A stretch of DNA of 46,932 nt, from assembly GCA_026419775.2 (NCBI GenBank), contig JAOPGA020000960.1, positions 1 through 46,932 on the forward strand, written 5' to 3'. Below the pieces are notes generated by a model. It was not told where the DNA came from, searched no databases, and saw only the letters and a list, made by a program, of their open reading frames with translations. Both the position numbers and the translations under genes were made by a program. Position 1 is the stretch's first letter. Each line of letters starts with the position of its first letter. This DNA comes from Acrasis kona. Lineage: Eukaryota; Heterolobosea; Eutetramitea; Acrasida; Acrasidae. Below, in pieces: positions 19,354 to 30,319 of the stretch.

Positions 19354-21525
19354 ATGTTTTTGAAGAGGCTAAGAAAAGAGTCAACCTTTATTCGTTACAA
19401 TGTCATATATCAAAATTCAATGGATGCGAGTGTAATCGTTCTTGCAGTAAACACTGCGACAAACAATATTTTTCACGTATATGGAATCTGTAGCACAGTG
19501 TCACTGTTGGTTTGGTGTATCAATGTTTTAACAACAGTAAACAAACAAGGGGAGTTTTCATTCCTTCAAATTAATTTAAAACTAACGCCAAACCTTTACC
19601 TAATTTTTAACTCAATACTGCAAAGCATACATTTGTTTTCTATTTACTATACGGCCTACTCTGGATCTGTGACTTTAGTATTAATGGCCAAAACTTTATC
19701 ATGTTTCATTTATACAATCACATCAGAAAAAATTGAGGGCGGATCTCGGGGGAGGCGAACAATTTTTTCAGTAATCATAACTTTCCTGCTAACGGGCTTA
19801 ATAATAGTGCCAATGCATGGAAACACGAAAACCCATTTTATAAATTTACTCTTGTTACTTATAGGGGAGATATGTCGGTATTCAAGTGCCCCATATTTTA
19901 ATAGGAACGGCAATGACATTAGAATTTTAATTCATTTAATAAAGAATTTTGTGAATGTGTCAGCCTTTTTGGTAATGAGAGATATGTATGAACCTACATT
20001 AAGCGTGGGCACTTCAGTATCAATAATCCTCTTTCTGCTGTATGAGTTGAAGGAAGTAATAAACAAAGTTGTCATTACAAAAGATTACTACAAAACGTAC
20101 TTTGTGGCAATCGGTATGATAGTCATATTCCAAAGTACATACGAAAAAATGCATCCTTTATCTATTATTATCCCTCTTCTCTTCATGTTATCTAGTATTG
20201 CTTGGTCATTTATCAGGTTAAATAGAAGCACAACTCAGACCGTAATATCCGTAACCTCCTTTGTGTTTTGTTGTATATATAGTTTAATTACACTCCACAA
20301 CATTACTGCTTTACGATCATCAAAAATCTACTCCTCGCATACATGCATTGGTGACAACAGAGAACTAAATGGCTATAAGAACAGGGCATGTTTATTTCAC
20401 AATATTTGTAGAGAAAAAGATGGAACGTGGAATTATTATGTAGATCCCAGTGTGCCAAGCGGCAAATCAATAAACTCAACTCTTTTATATGGTGTCGGGC
20501 GTCATCCCGATGTAGACTCTTTTCCTAATCCATTTGTTGTACAGAAGCAATCTGATACCAATGAGATATTAGATCCATGGACTCCTGTTGTTATAAAGGG
20601 TAGTATAGATAGTGCAATGCTGTCCACTGATGCTAAATATACAGCTCTGTATACACCGTATTGGGAGGAAAATTTTGGTCATTTCCTCCACGATGATATG
20701 TTTTCTGTGTTTGATGCAATGCTTCAATTTCATGCGAATTATGAAAATCCAAGTGATTTGCAGCTACTTGTGAATACTGACTGCGAGATGTTTGGTGAAC
20801 AGCGTCTAGAAAGGTGTAATAAGTTCCATCAACAATGGATCCCATTGTTTTCTTCGCATCCTGTTATTAGAGTTGACACATTAGAAGAGACCAAGTGCTA
20901 CCAAAATTTGTTTGTAGGGTTGACCTCCTTCAACTTTCATCGCCATCACCACACTGGAAAGGGTTTGTCGAGGTGGCTTTTTAGAAACCACATATTACAA
21001 CAACTAAACTACAAACAAAAAACAAACAAACGTCCAATAATAACAATAATAGACAAAGTAGGTAGAAGACGCATCATGAACACTCAACAAATTGCATTAC
21101 ATTTATACAACACACTTAATGATGTAGATGTTAATGTTGTTTCAAATGTTGAAAAACTTTCGCCTTACATGCAGGTGGAACTAATGCAAAAAACTACTGT
21201 GTTGATATCACCACCAGGAGGTATCTCAATGATGTCCATTTTTCTAAATGAGGGATCGAGTGCAATATTCACAGACATTTATGATCCAGAAACACGATCA
21301 TCCAAATCTCTAGAAGGTTATTTTTGGTCTAATATGCATCATATCAACCATTTGCGTTATCGTGTTAGTGTACGTGAAGTTGTTTTTGATAAAACATCAG
21401 AGAGCAGAGGAAGTACCAATCAAGAAGTATACCGGAACTATGGAAATGTCTTGATGGACAATGATAAAACACTAAATCTTGCCCTCATTGCGCTGAATTA
21501 TGCAAAAGAATACAAAAAGTTGTAA
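19354..21525 (+). CDS. Fusion of a multi-membrane-segment (transporter-like) domain and a GT61-type glycosyltransferase
   Basis: About 723 residues without an intron. Roughly the first 310 residues hold nine or ten hydrophobic segments separated by short loops. A YYTAYSGSVTLVLMAKTLS segment recalls drug/metabolite or nucleotide-sugar transporters. The remaining ~390 residues form a soluble domain with GT61 (DUF563/EOGT-XYLT) hallmarks: NFGHFLHDDMFSVFDAM, a central H-rich FHRHHHTGKG loop, and ISPPGGISMMSIFLNEGSS, which corresponds to the family's SPHGAGLTNMLF nucleotide-sugar loop. It would presumably sit in Golgi or ER membrane with the catalytic domain in the lumen. The first ATG is at 19354; 19420, nearer the first hydrophobic segment, is an alternative. 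It converges on RFT1 with 38 bp between stops. Confidence 0.8.
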   Translation: MFLKRLRKESTFIRYNVIYQNSMDASVIVLAVNTATNNIFHVYGICSTVSLLVWCINVLTTVNKQGEFSFLQINLKLTPNLYLIFNSILQSIHLFSIYYTAYSGSVTLVLMAKTLSCFIYTITSEKIEGGSRGRRTIFSVIITFLLTGLIIVPMHGNTKTHFINLLLLLIGEICRYSSAPYFNRNGNDIRILIHLIKNFVNVSAFLVMRDMYEPTLSVGTSVSIILFLLYELKEVINKVVITKDYYKTYFVAIGMIVIFQSTYEKMHPLSIIIPLLFMLSSIAWSFIRLNRSTTQTVISVTSFVFCCIYSLITLHNITALRSSKIYSSHTCIGDNRELNGYKNRACLFHNICREKDGTWNYYVDPSVPSGKSINSTLLYGVGRHPDVDSFPNPFVVQKQSDTNEILDPWTPVVIKGSIDSAMLSTDAKYTALYTPYWEENFGHFLHDDMFSVFDAMLQFHANYENPSDLQLLVNTDCEMFGEQRLERCNKFHQQWIPLFSSHPVIRVDTLEETKCYQNLFVGLTSFNFHRHHHTGKGLSRWLFRNHILQQLNYKQKTNKRPIITIIDKVGRRRIMNTQQIALHLYNTLNDVDVNVVSNVEKLSPYMQVELMQKTTVLISPPGGISMMSIFLNEGSSAIFTDIYDPETRSSKSLEGYFWSNMHHINHLRYRVSVREVVFDKTSESRGSTNQEVYRNYGNVLMDNDKTLNLALIALNYAKEYKKL

Positions 21526-21563
21526 AAATAAACAAGTTGGTTTAAATTAAGTCTTTTAGTAAT

Positions 21564-23290
21564 TCAGTCAAATTTTTTTCCACTCAAAAGATTCTTTGTG
21601 TTGACCAAAAAGGCTTTGTCTGTGAGTCTAATTGTTGCTATGAATAACAGAAGGCATAATGCTCCCAATACAACATGCAAAAGGGGATGCAAGTATGGTT
21701 TTGATACATTAGTGACTACAAATGTAAAGATCAACACTGCACAAGAAGCTCTTGTTGGAATAGCTTCCTGGATTGGTTGACTACTTCCGAAATAATTTAT
21801 AATGAAATTAGAGTTATTATAAATTCTTATGCCCATGTTCAAACAGTTGGCAACAATCAAAGATATCACACCCAGATTAAAAATAGCCAAAAACAAATAG
21901 GCAACCAACAAATACACCATCATAGAGATGGCAGACCATTTATTTTGGTGATCCAGTTGAGTTCTATTAGCAGCCGCGTGTGCAAAGGCTTCGGTTATAC
22001 CATTTACCGCCATGAACATCACATAAAAACAATAAGCAGAAAGAACTTTAGGTGCCTCCGTTGATGTCCATTTATTACCGTATAAGACCAACAACAAAAC
22101 ATCAGTATAAGCAGGACCAAAGAAAACAAAAACACTACCCAATGTAATACAAAATTTTAACAAAACAGTTAACATTTTTCTACTTTGTAATACACCAACT
22201 TGTCTAGTTTCAACATTTTTATCACTTAATAATTTACTCCATGTAGTGTTACCAATTTCCTCAACAGCTTGAAAAACTGTTCGGGCAACAATAGAACCAA
22301 GATTTGCTACCAAATCATACACGCCTTGATTTGTCATGGTGCCACAATATAACAAGACATATTTTTCTCCTTCAGTTAAAAAGAATTTTGAAATGGATTG
22401 TTTTAAAAATGTAAAAGTGACACCAAGTAAGTGATAATCAAAATAATTTTTTTCTGGAAGCCGTTCCGGCAACATGTTTAAATCATGTTTTTTTTTTCCA
22501 TTAAAAGTAAAATAGGACGTGTAACCGACAAAGATGGCACAAGCGTAAATTAATTGTGCGTAAGAGAATGCGATGACTGCCCACTATAAAATGTTCTTAG
22601 TGAAAAAGTGAATGAATGTAGCTTACTTCATCTTTGTAAAATGTTAAAACCAAAGAGGCGCTCACGATAATTTTACATAACAATGCAGCCCCTTCAATGG
22701 ACACTCTTAAACCGAAGAGAGCCAAATTTTGAGCTACAATATAAAATGGTTGAGAAAACACCTCGAGCAGTGCTGAGAATGCTAATTATGTATTTAGTTT
22801 ATTGTTGTTGTGAAGTGAAAATTACCGTAAATTAATAATGCCCTCTGAAACAGCGGCTTGGACGCCATTGTTTCCACTTGATTATACTCCTCATTTGATT
22901 GAGCGTTCCAATAAAACATAAAGTATAATAAGCTGCTAACCAAGATTCCGCTTGGTATTGTGAGCCACGAAACATTTTTTGCTTTGATGAGTTCTGCTTT
23001 TCCAGTTGTCCGCAGACATGCTCTTCTAAAATGTTCTGATGATAAGAACACTGTTGTGATTACGAATAATTCCAAAGAAAATATTTGCTACACGATTTGA
23101 TTTAGATGAATACTCATTTTGTTACGAACCCCTTTGATCTGCTCGTGGAGCTTTCGCACGGTGAATGTGTTTATTCCAAACGTGAATATTTTGGTGAAGG
23201 CATTATAAGCTGTTAATGGTCATGTTCGAATGAATACACACAATAAACAATATTACATAGCAAGTACGAAAACCCTCGGTTGAATTCCAT
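21564..23290 (-). CDS. RFT1: RFT1, ER lipid-linked-oligosaccharide pathway membrane protein
   Basis: Five exons (23290-23257, 23209-23130, 23087-22827 plus 22826, 22781-22627, 22583-21564) joined by introns of 47, 42, 44 and 43 nt give 516 residues. N-terminal SYNAFTKIFTFGIN and FLSSEHFRRACLR match the RFT1 signature (L..REAFRRACLS in human). FSALLEVFSQPFYI and the GEKYVLLY segment are the other family hallmarks. Multiple membrane segments run throughout. RFT1 is needed for Man5GlcNAc2-PP-dolichol to be used inside the ER; whether it flips the lipid itself is debated. The first exon is 34 nt, placed by frame and by the SYLLSYNAF match. The adjacent GT61 fusion is also a glycosylation gene, but linkage may be chance. 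Confidence 0.93.
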
Positions 23291-23448
23291 CGCCAGTCAA
23301 CCACAGGAATTTGATTGGGAGAAAATAGGAAAATACCTCCGCCAGGACAAAAATCTCTAATTTGAAACACCGGTTGGAGTTTTTTAGGAGATTAGACAAT
23401 AAAAAGAAAAAACGTGTAGCATTTTGAAGTAGCACAGAAACAGAAACC

Positions 23449-23625
23449 ATGACGCATCTCGGTCGGTTTATCACAGAAGAATCTCTCCCCAATGTATCCC
23501 CATTATCCCCTATTATTATTGACGATTACTTCTCTCTAAAACAGCGTGAGAAGACTGCCGGGTGCAAGAGAAAATTTGAAGAAAATGTATATGAAGAGAA
23601 GACGAAGAGAATAAGAGTCAATTGA
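23449..23625 (+). CDS. Small basic-tailed protein, 58 residues
   Basis: An ATG frame starting 158 bp from the divergent RFT1 start encodes 58 residues: a hydrophobic/proline centre (SPLSPIIIDDYFSL) and a basic tail with KRKF and KTKRIR, resembling a bipartite nuclear localisation signal. I do not recognise it. Position in a divergent pair and protein-like composition are the only support. The following 23626-23963 contains nothing I can identify. Confidence 0.4.
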   Translation: MTHLGRFITEESLPNVSPLSPIIIDDYFSLKQREKTAGCKRKFEENVYEEKTKRIRVN

Positions 23626-23963
23626 AACAAGAGGAGCCTAAGAATGTATACTATTTTAATTTGTAAATGTCAATCAATTTGTTATAAATTATAATCTTTT
23701 TGAATACAGATCTACTTTTCAATTCTACGTTAATGTAAAAATTCGTTTAATGCTTGCTTCTACCGACATGTTACGTAGCTTACTGTTGGTCCAAAAAAAG
23801 AAAATTGTTGTACTGGGACAAGTCGGTTATGCGTTGGACAACCTGTGATTAAATGTTGTACGAAAACACCAAAACTACGTATACTTTTGGTTGAGACTAT
23901 ACACCTTACCTAAGCGGAACTGATCCTTTTAAAATACATATCAAGTTTAGTAAGAAGTTAAAT

Positions 23964-25541
23964 TTATTTTGAAGGTGATGGATTAAATGGAGGAGGTTTA
24001 ACAGACTTCCCTCTTGATCTTACATAAGCCATTGAATCAAAGTCGTCGTGTTGCTTCTTACTCAAACTAGGTGCCACAACAATTGATTCTGAACGAACAT
24101 CCTCATCTGTGAACATGGTGTCAAAGTATTTTGTATCATTATCAGAGTTATCAGGAATGAATGGAGGTGTGATTTCTTGCAATTCGAGCTTGTCCCAATC
24201 AATGCTCTGGTAGAATGGATGGTTACGAATTCCAGCAGCATTTAGTCTTGTCTCAGGGTCTCTATCCAAAAGTTTTGTTATAAGGTCTTTTGCCTCTGGT
24301 GCTAAAGTCTCAGGGAAGGCAAGGCGACCAGTTGTCATGATCATTTGATACAGCTTCATTGTGTTGTCTGAATAGAATGGAGCGTGTCCCATCAAGAAAG
24401 CGTAAACCATGATCCCAAAGCTCCACCAATCCACCTCCTTTCCGTGTCCGGCACCTTTTAGAATTTCTAAACGGTTAAAATGTCATTTTCCAGTCAAGAA
24501 AGTTACCTGGTGCTAAATATTCGGGGGTACCACAGAAGGTGTATGTTTGGTTTCCATGCTTGGAGCTGAGTTCCGTCTTACTTAAACCGAAATCAGTCAG
24601 CACTGCGTGTCCATTCTGATCCAATACAATGTTTTCTATTTATAGTTTAGTATACCAGTATGCTTGTGTAATAAAATACCTGGCTTCAAGTCGCGATAAA
24701 TAATGTCGTTGTTGTGTAAATGTTCAATAGCCATGAAGATCTCTGCAGAGTAGAACCTTGCCTTCTCCATTGAGAACTTTTGGTCTTGTTGAAGATGCCA
24801 GAACAACTCACCACCACTCAAGAAGTCCTGTACCAAGTACAAACGCTCGGGTGTTTGGAAAGCGTAATGGAGAGCGACGATGAAAGGGTGACGAATAGTG
24901 CGCATAATCAACTGTTCGTTCTTTGTACTCTCAATCATGTTGCTTTCAAGGATGGTACTCTTCTTGATAGCCTTCATTGCGAAAATCTCACCAGTATCAA
25001 GATCTCTCACCTTCATAACCTTACCAAAACTACCACGACCTACCACGACCAAGATCTCGAAATCATTAAGGGAGATTTCCTTCTTTCTCTTAATGAAAGT
25101 ACTTCCCTTCTTCATCAAACTTCCACCTTGTACACTCTTTTGTCTGTCGAACAGCACCTTGTTATTTTTGGATTCCTTTTCAATCTCCTTCTTGGCTTCG
25201 ACTGCGTCTGCTCCTCTGTTGGGATCGTTGGTGACTGCTTTCATAGCTTTTACCCACATTTCGTAGTCTTTGGCATTATCGACTTTGAGTTCGTACGTTC
25301 TGGTAAAGAACTTGCTGTCAATTTTGATTTTAAGCTTGCTTATTCTGCTTGTATCAATCTCAGCACCAGAAAGTGGAATAAAGCCCTTTGGTTTCATTTC
25401 CCCACTAGATCTTTCGTTCTTGTAGTAGAACAGAAAGTTACCTCTTATCTCAAACCAACGACGCAAGTAGAAGCGAACATCAGCACCCTTCTTGGTCATG
25501 AATCCACTACACTTTACCACATCATCATTGATATTACTCAT
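23964..25541 (-). CDS. PH-domain AGC kinase, PKB/Akt-like
   Basis: Exons 25541-24680, 24635-24507 and 24466-23964 (introns 44 and 40 nt) encode 497 residues. A PH domain occupies ~8-104, with the phosphoinositide-type basic strand [14 protein letters not shown]. The kinase domain starts near 161: glycine loop GRGSFG (168-173), catalytic Lys190, YRDLKPEN with Asp284, DFG Asp302, and activation loop [13 protein letters not shown] with Thr320 as the PDK1-type site. The AGC tail contains TPPFIP. The hydrophobic motif aligns as F473-D-S-M-A-Y478: the phospho-acceptor Ser/Thr of F-x-x-F-S/T-Y is Ala477 and the second Phe is Met476. It should bind PIP3 at the plasma membrane and signal downstream of PI3K, but lacks the mTORC2-type site. 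Confidence 0.93.
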
Positions 25542-25789
25542 GTTTGTTTGGATAGTGGAAGAAAATGAAAAGTAATCAATGTCACTCTTCAGTTGACGCA
25601 CGTCACGTACAAATAAAGGCTTCCATATTCTTTTGTAATCAGAAATTTCATTCTAAATCAGTTTGTAACATTTCCGCTCAAAATTCGTAACAGTTAATTA
25701 CATGGTTGATAGGTTAGTCGTTCAGTCATTCAATAATGTTAAACTTAAGTAAAGTTGGAAAAGAAGAACAGTGATTGATTCTGAAACCG

Positions 25790-27661
25790 ATGAAGAAGAG
25801 TAAGTTGAATTTCCAAGTACATCAAAGATCTAAAATCAAAAGTGAATATAGCTTCGCATCAGCTCCACAAGTCCAAAGCATAAACTTTAACAAACCCGCT
25901 CCCATACAGCGAAAACTTTCTTCTCGAATGTTAACAATTTCCCAGATTCAACAACAAAAAGTAGATGATGATCAAGAAGACTATGACAATCAACCCATCG
26001 TCAAGCTTCCCAACAAATCTCGAAAAGAAATAGATTATGATTCGATAGAAGAAGATTACACAGATAGCAACCACACAGATACCATTAGCAATGAACATTT
26101 TGACGACCGAGCTGACCACAGCACCAGAAAGGAAGTCGATCTCTTAAGTACATTAAAAGCAAAAAATAATTATAAAGCTAAATACTTTATCAAAACAGAA
26201 AAGAAACTACCATCCTTCGAAACATCCACCCCCAGCACTCCAATAGACGCACCTAGCGACCAAGAGATGGAAGCCCTCCATTCTCAAATCAAACAATTAC
26301 AAAAAGAAAAGAGGGACATTATCTCGAAAAACCAAACAGCAAAAGCAGATACCGAGGCATATTACGAATCAGAATTAGTTGAAAAAAACAACGAAATCGA
26401 ACTTTTAAGATCACAAATCCAAGAAATCGAGCAAGAGAATTCAGAGTTGAAGAAAAAACAAAACTCGCCAAAACATTTCAACGATTTTGACACAAAATCA
26501 GTAAAGATTGAAAAGGAATTGGAAGCATTAAAAAAAAAATATGGCGACCAGTCCGTTGAATTTGGTCAACTCGAAGAAGAGTTGAATGATTTAAAAGCCT
26601 TATTAAAGAAAAAAGATTTAGAATTGAAGAATTTACAATCTGGCCAAAATGATGTAATCAGGTTAAGAGATCAAATTGTGAAATTAGAGGATAAACTAAA
26701 AGAGTCAAAATCAGAGTCGGATATGAGTAGTTCAGACTCAAGAACTAAAATAGATCAATTTGAACAGAACCTCAAACAATCAAATTTTCGAATTGAAGAA
26801 TTACTAAATGAAAATTTGACATTGATGGATAAATACGAAAGAGAAAGAAAAGAGTTTCAACATCGGATGCAATCTCAGGTAGACGAGATGAATGACATGT
26901 CGAGCATCATTAAGCGTCTAAGTAGAGAAAAAGAAACTAGTATCATTGAGCACAGACAGCTCAAAAAGGCTCTGGAGGAAGCTAGAGAAGAAATCGTACA
27001 TTTGGAAGAGGTTAACAGATCTAGGTCTAATCATATCGAATCTTCTCCGTTAACTGCCTCTCCATTATCAGATGAGAGAAGTATGGAGGCAGCTATAGCA
27101 AAATACGCAAATAAATACTTTACGGTTCAACAGCCCTCTGCAGTTGTGCCTCCTCTTTCTTCTGCTAGAGATATTTCACACACTGTTGTAAATAGACAAC
27201 GATCCTTTTCTTCAGAGTCAGATTTATTAAATGGTCGAAGTGTATCCTTGTCTAAACAAAGGTACGATAGCTCCTTTAATGATGTAAATAGCAGACAAAG
27301 TGTATCTGCAAGTTATAATGATGTTTATGACCGTTCGAGTGCTGATTCTTCTCGATCTTCTACCCCTCGATCTACTCAATATCAAATGGGCAGTTCTCTA
27401 CATAATAATGCTCCTTTTGCTACGGATCAAACTCTACAAAATGAAATTGATGCTACATCAGATATTGAAGACCGACTGATGCAGTTGGCCCTTGAGAAGA
27501 ATGATTTGGACGGTGAGCTGCTGAAGTTGATGAGTACAAATTTGAAAACTGTAAAATCAAGAAAGAGGAAAATGGAAATTGAACAGAGAATGGAAGCTAT
27601 CGCTAAGGAGTCTTCTGGCCTTCGAATGGATCTAAAGAGGCAGTTATCACAAAAAAATTAA
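25790..27661 (+). CDS. Coiled-coil protein with Ser-rich middle and conserved-looking C-terminal helix
   Basis: An intronless frame of 623 residues from the ATG at 25790. Residues ~1-150 are basic, then acidic and disordered. About 160-440 is a continuous coiled coil (EKNNEIELLRSQIQEIEQE-like heptads). About 440-555 is Ser/Asp/Arg-rich and probably disordered. The last ~70 residues are a charged helical segment (DRLMQLALEKNDLDGELLKL, then KSRKRKMEIEQRMEAI). This end pattern of two helices split by a basic patch looks conserved, as in centrosome/cilium or membrane-tether proteins, but I cannot name the family. The promoter is shared (248 bp) with the divergent PKB-like kinase. Confidence 0.8.
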   Translation: MKKSKLNFQVHQRSKIKSEYSFASAPQVQSINFNKPAPIQRKLSSRMLTISQIQQQKVDDDQEDYDNQPIVKLPNKSRKEIDYDSIEEDYTDSNHTDTISNEHFDDRADHSTRKEVDLLSTLKAKNNYKAKYFIKTEKKLPSFETSTPSTPIDAPSDQEMEALHSQIKQLQKEKRDIISKNQTAKADTEAYYESELVEKNNEIELLRSQIQEIEQENSELKKKQNSPKHFNDFDTKSVKIEKELEALKKKYGDQSVEFGQLEEELNDLKALLKKKDLELKNLQSGQNDVIRLRDQIVKLEDKLKESKSESDMSSSDSRTKIDQFEQNLKQSNFRIEELLNENLTLMDKYERERKEFQHRMQSQVDEMNDMSSIIKRLSREKETSIIEHRQLKKALEEAREEIVHLEEVNRSRSNHIESSPLTASPLSDERSMEAAIAKYANKYFTVQQPSAVVPPLSSARDISHTVVNRQRSFSSESDLLNGRSVSLSKQRYDSSFNDVNSRQSVSASYNDVYDRSSADSSRSSTPRSTQYQMGSSLHNNAPFATDQTLQNEIDATSDIEDRLMQLALEKNDLDGELLKLMSTNLKTVKSRKRKMEIEQRMEAIAKESSGLRMDLKRQLSQKN

Positions 27662-27881
27662 TTTTTATTTTGTGGTTCGGTAAATTGCACCCATGACACG
27701 TGAAACAGACTAAGGCACGAAGTTATTGTACTAGAATAATAAAGAATTTACTCAATGCTCAACTCTGCACCATATGTTGTTACATCTCCTAGCCCGGACT
27801 TTCAGTAGACGGAAAATTTAGTAAACTGGATTATTTAGGTTGAGCTGAGATCAATGTAGATCACAAAATTCCCAAAAAAAA

Positions 27882-28984
27882 ATGATCAAACAAGTGCTAC
27901 TCATTGCTGCTCTCGCGATTATCGTCGCTGCCTACAAGATACCAACAGAAGAACAAATCAAAGAAAAATTCGGAAGGTTCATCTTCAAGTACGACAAGCG
28001 CGGATACGAGGGAGAAGTATTCGAGAAGCGTTATAAATATTTTAGAAGCAACGTCATCAATGCTCACCTACACAATGCCATTCACAATACCTCAACAATG
28101 GGCGTAAACCAGTTCTACGACCTTTCCCCAGAAGAGTTCCGCAGGAGCTACTTGATGAAGCCAAGAACACCAGAGTTCCTACTAGGATCAATGAAGGGTG
28201 CCCTACCATCCGAAAACTTTGATGCTAGAAAAGCACCAGAATCTTTCGACTGGAGAGAAAAAGGAGCCGTGACAAAAGTAAAGAATCAAGGAAACTGTGG
28301 TTCATGTAAGTGCTATACTCACGCGCGTGCAAATCTAACGTAATAGGCTGGGCATTCAGTGCGACTGGAAACATTGAAGGTGTCAACTTCATCAAGAACA
28401 AGAAACTTGTATCCCTAAGCGAACAGAACTTGGTCGACTGCGATCACGTTTGCGTAAAATTCGAAGGAGAGGAAGCGTAAAAACAAATCATTTACCTAAC
28501 CAGATCTAACTATTATAGATGCGACAATGGTTGCGACGGAGGTTTAATGTGGAGCGCATTCCAATATGTCCAAAAAGCTGGAGGAATTGACACCGAGAAG
28601 AAATACCCATACGAAGGTGTCGACGACAGCTGCTCATTCAAGAAGGATGAAGTTGGCGCAAAAGTTTCAGGATGGAAGAAATTACCAACCAATGAGGATG
28701 AACTAGCCGCTGCTCTAGTTGAAAACGGTCCAATCAGCGTAGCTATTAATGCAGAGCCAGTCCAATGGTACAGTTCAGGTATCCTCTCAGGAAGTGGATG
28801 TGACCCAAAGGCTCTTGATCATGGTGTCTTGATCGTAGGTTACGGAGTAGAAAAGGGCAAGAAATTCTGGATCGTTAAGAACTCTTGGGGTCCAGGTTGG
28901 GGTGAGGAAGGATTCTTCAGAATCGCTCGTGGTGTAAATGCTTGCGGAATTGCTAGCGTACCAACCACCGCTATTGCCAAATAA
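27882..28984 (+). CDS. Cathepsin L-like cysteine protease (papain family C1A)
   Basis: Exons 27882-28305, 28347-28476 and 28519-28984 (introns 41 and 42 nt) give 339 residues. A hydrophobic signal peptide (1-~17) is followed by an I29 inhibitor prodomain (ERFNIN-type helix around 30-66). Mature enzyme starts near [10 protein letters not shown]. The oxyanion Gln136 and catalytic Cys142 lie in QGNCGSCWAF; His286 is in [11 protein letters not shown] and Asn306 in [14 protein letters not shown]. The first intron splits the catalytic Cys codon after its first base. CDNGCDGGL is the typical glycine-rich segment. It is a secreted or lysosomal/phagosomal protease, in keeping with a phagotrophic lifestyle. 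Confidence 0.97.
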
Positions 28985-29193
28985 ATGTGAATAGTTTTGA
29001 ACAATTTTTGTGTTTTTGCGCTTGGGAGTAAGAGATCTTGAGTGTAATTGTTAATTGAAAACACACATTCATACGCTCCAGCATCTTTAATCCTTGAGCA
29101 ATAGCACTTTCAGAAATCGATTGTGGAATGACAATACGGAAATCGGAATTTGTAACAAAGTAAACAAAATTGCACACTGAGGATGTAGTGTAA

Positions 29194-30123
29194 TTAGACT
29201 TTATTGTACATATCTTGGAATGCTTTCCAAAGAACAGAGAACATAATGCCCTGCAACCCATTGGTAAGTATTCTCGTTTTAAGTCCTCTACCAAATAACC
29301 CTTGAAGCCCATCCTTTTCCACTACATTTTTTGTGGCCTGTAAATAACTTACTTTGGTCTCATTTACTTGGCGGTACGTCTTAATAACTCTTAGCGAATT
29401 AGAAATTGTGTCCGAAACAACAGACGCTGAAAATCCTATGAATGCTTGCCTTGCAAACTTATTAATAGTATCTTTCTGCTGTGGAATTTTCTCAGAAAGC
29501 AAATTATAAGTCGCAAACCAAGGATAATGACCAACAAAAGTTGCCGCGGCTTATAATACGTGAGTATAACATAACAATGTTTACTTACCTGTGGCAACGG
29601 AACCATACCACAATGATGACACACCATTTGCTGCGATGCGCGCTTTTAAAATGGGCAAACCGGCCTTCCCTTGTGTCTGCAATGTAGTTTTTAATGTATC
29701 GACTGGTGTTAAAACCATCCTAAAACACGCAGATGCAACAGATGCTCCTATCGTTTTAACTGCAACTGGGAGTTTACTTGCTGTTTCATTTGAATCTAGG
29801 AAGGCCATAATGCCTGCGTTGGCCGCAGTGTCTCCAAATCGTGAAAGTGGGCCTTGTATAAGGGCTGGACCAACTCCTGAATAAAATCTCTTGATGCCAC
29901 CGTCTTTGAATAGAGTTTTCAGTGCTTCTGTTGTACTTGTTCCATAACGATATTGATAGTTCATTGTTGTTCGTAGAGGCATCAGTGTCGCCACTTGCAC
30001 AACCATCGCTGAAGCACCACTCAATCCTCCTCCAAGAGCTTGTTTCAGTGCTTTATCAACATTAAATGATTTTTTTACTTGTACCTCCGTCATTTTGTTT
30101 AGTTTTGTGAATGTTCCTTGCAT
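29194..30123 (-). CDS. Mitochondrial carrier family protein (SLC25)
   Basis: Exons 30123-29589 and 29549-29194 with a 39-nt intron encode 296 residues, the normal carrier length. Three ~100-residue modules are visible. The signature Px[DE]xx[KR] is clear in module 2 (TPVDTLKTTLQTQG). In module 1 it is degenerate (MPLRTTMNYQYRYG: PLRTT). In module 3 it is replaced by SNSLRVIKTY. Loss of the acidic residue in modules 1 and 3 weakens the usual matrix salt-bridge network. The PLRTTMNYQYRYG and GPLSRFGDTAAN blocks belong to a carrier subgroup of unknown substrate seen in plants, algae and protists, as I recall. The start could also be the ATG at 30093. Confidence 0.9.
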
Positions 30124-30319
30124 GTGGAGAATTCAGTTTAAAATAGGCCGCACCGCACGCATTTAATCAAAATCAAAAACGGGACGGAGAATGATAATTG
30201 CACGATGTTTCCCAAATATGCACTCGAATCAAAAAGAATGTAAGGATTTGTAAAGACCAGAATGTTGCGGCCGTCAAGCGGAGGATGAGCAATGAAAAAA
30301 GATTACAAAACATTAATAT

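Noticed and set aside
19164-19493. 109-residue frame overlapping the start of the GT61 fusion gene
   Set aside because: No ATG at its beginning, different frame from the fusion gene, no clear domain; probably leader sequence.
24780-25568. 262-residue plus-strand frame opposite the PKB-like kinase
   Set aside because: Antisense shadow of conserved kinase exons.
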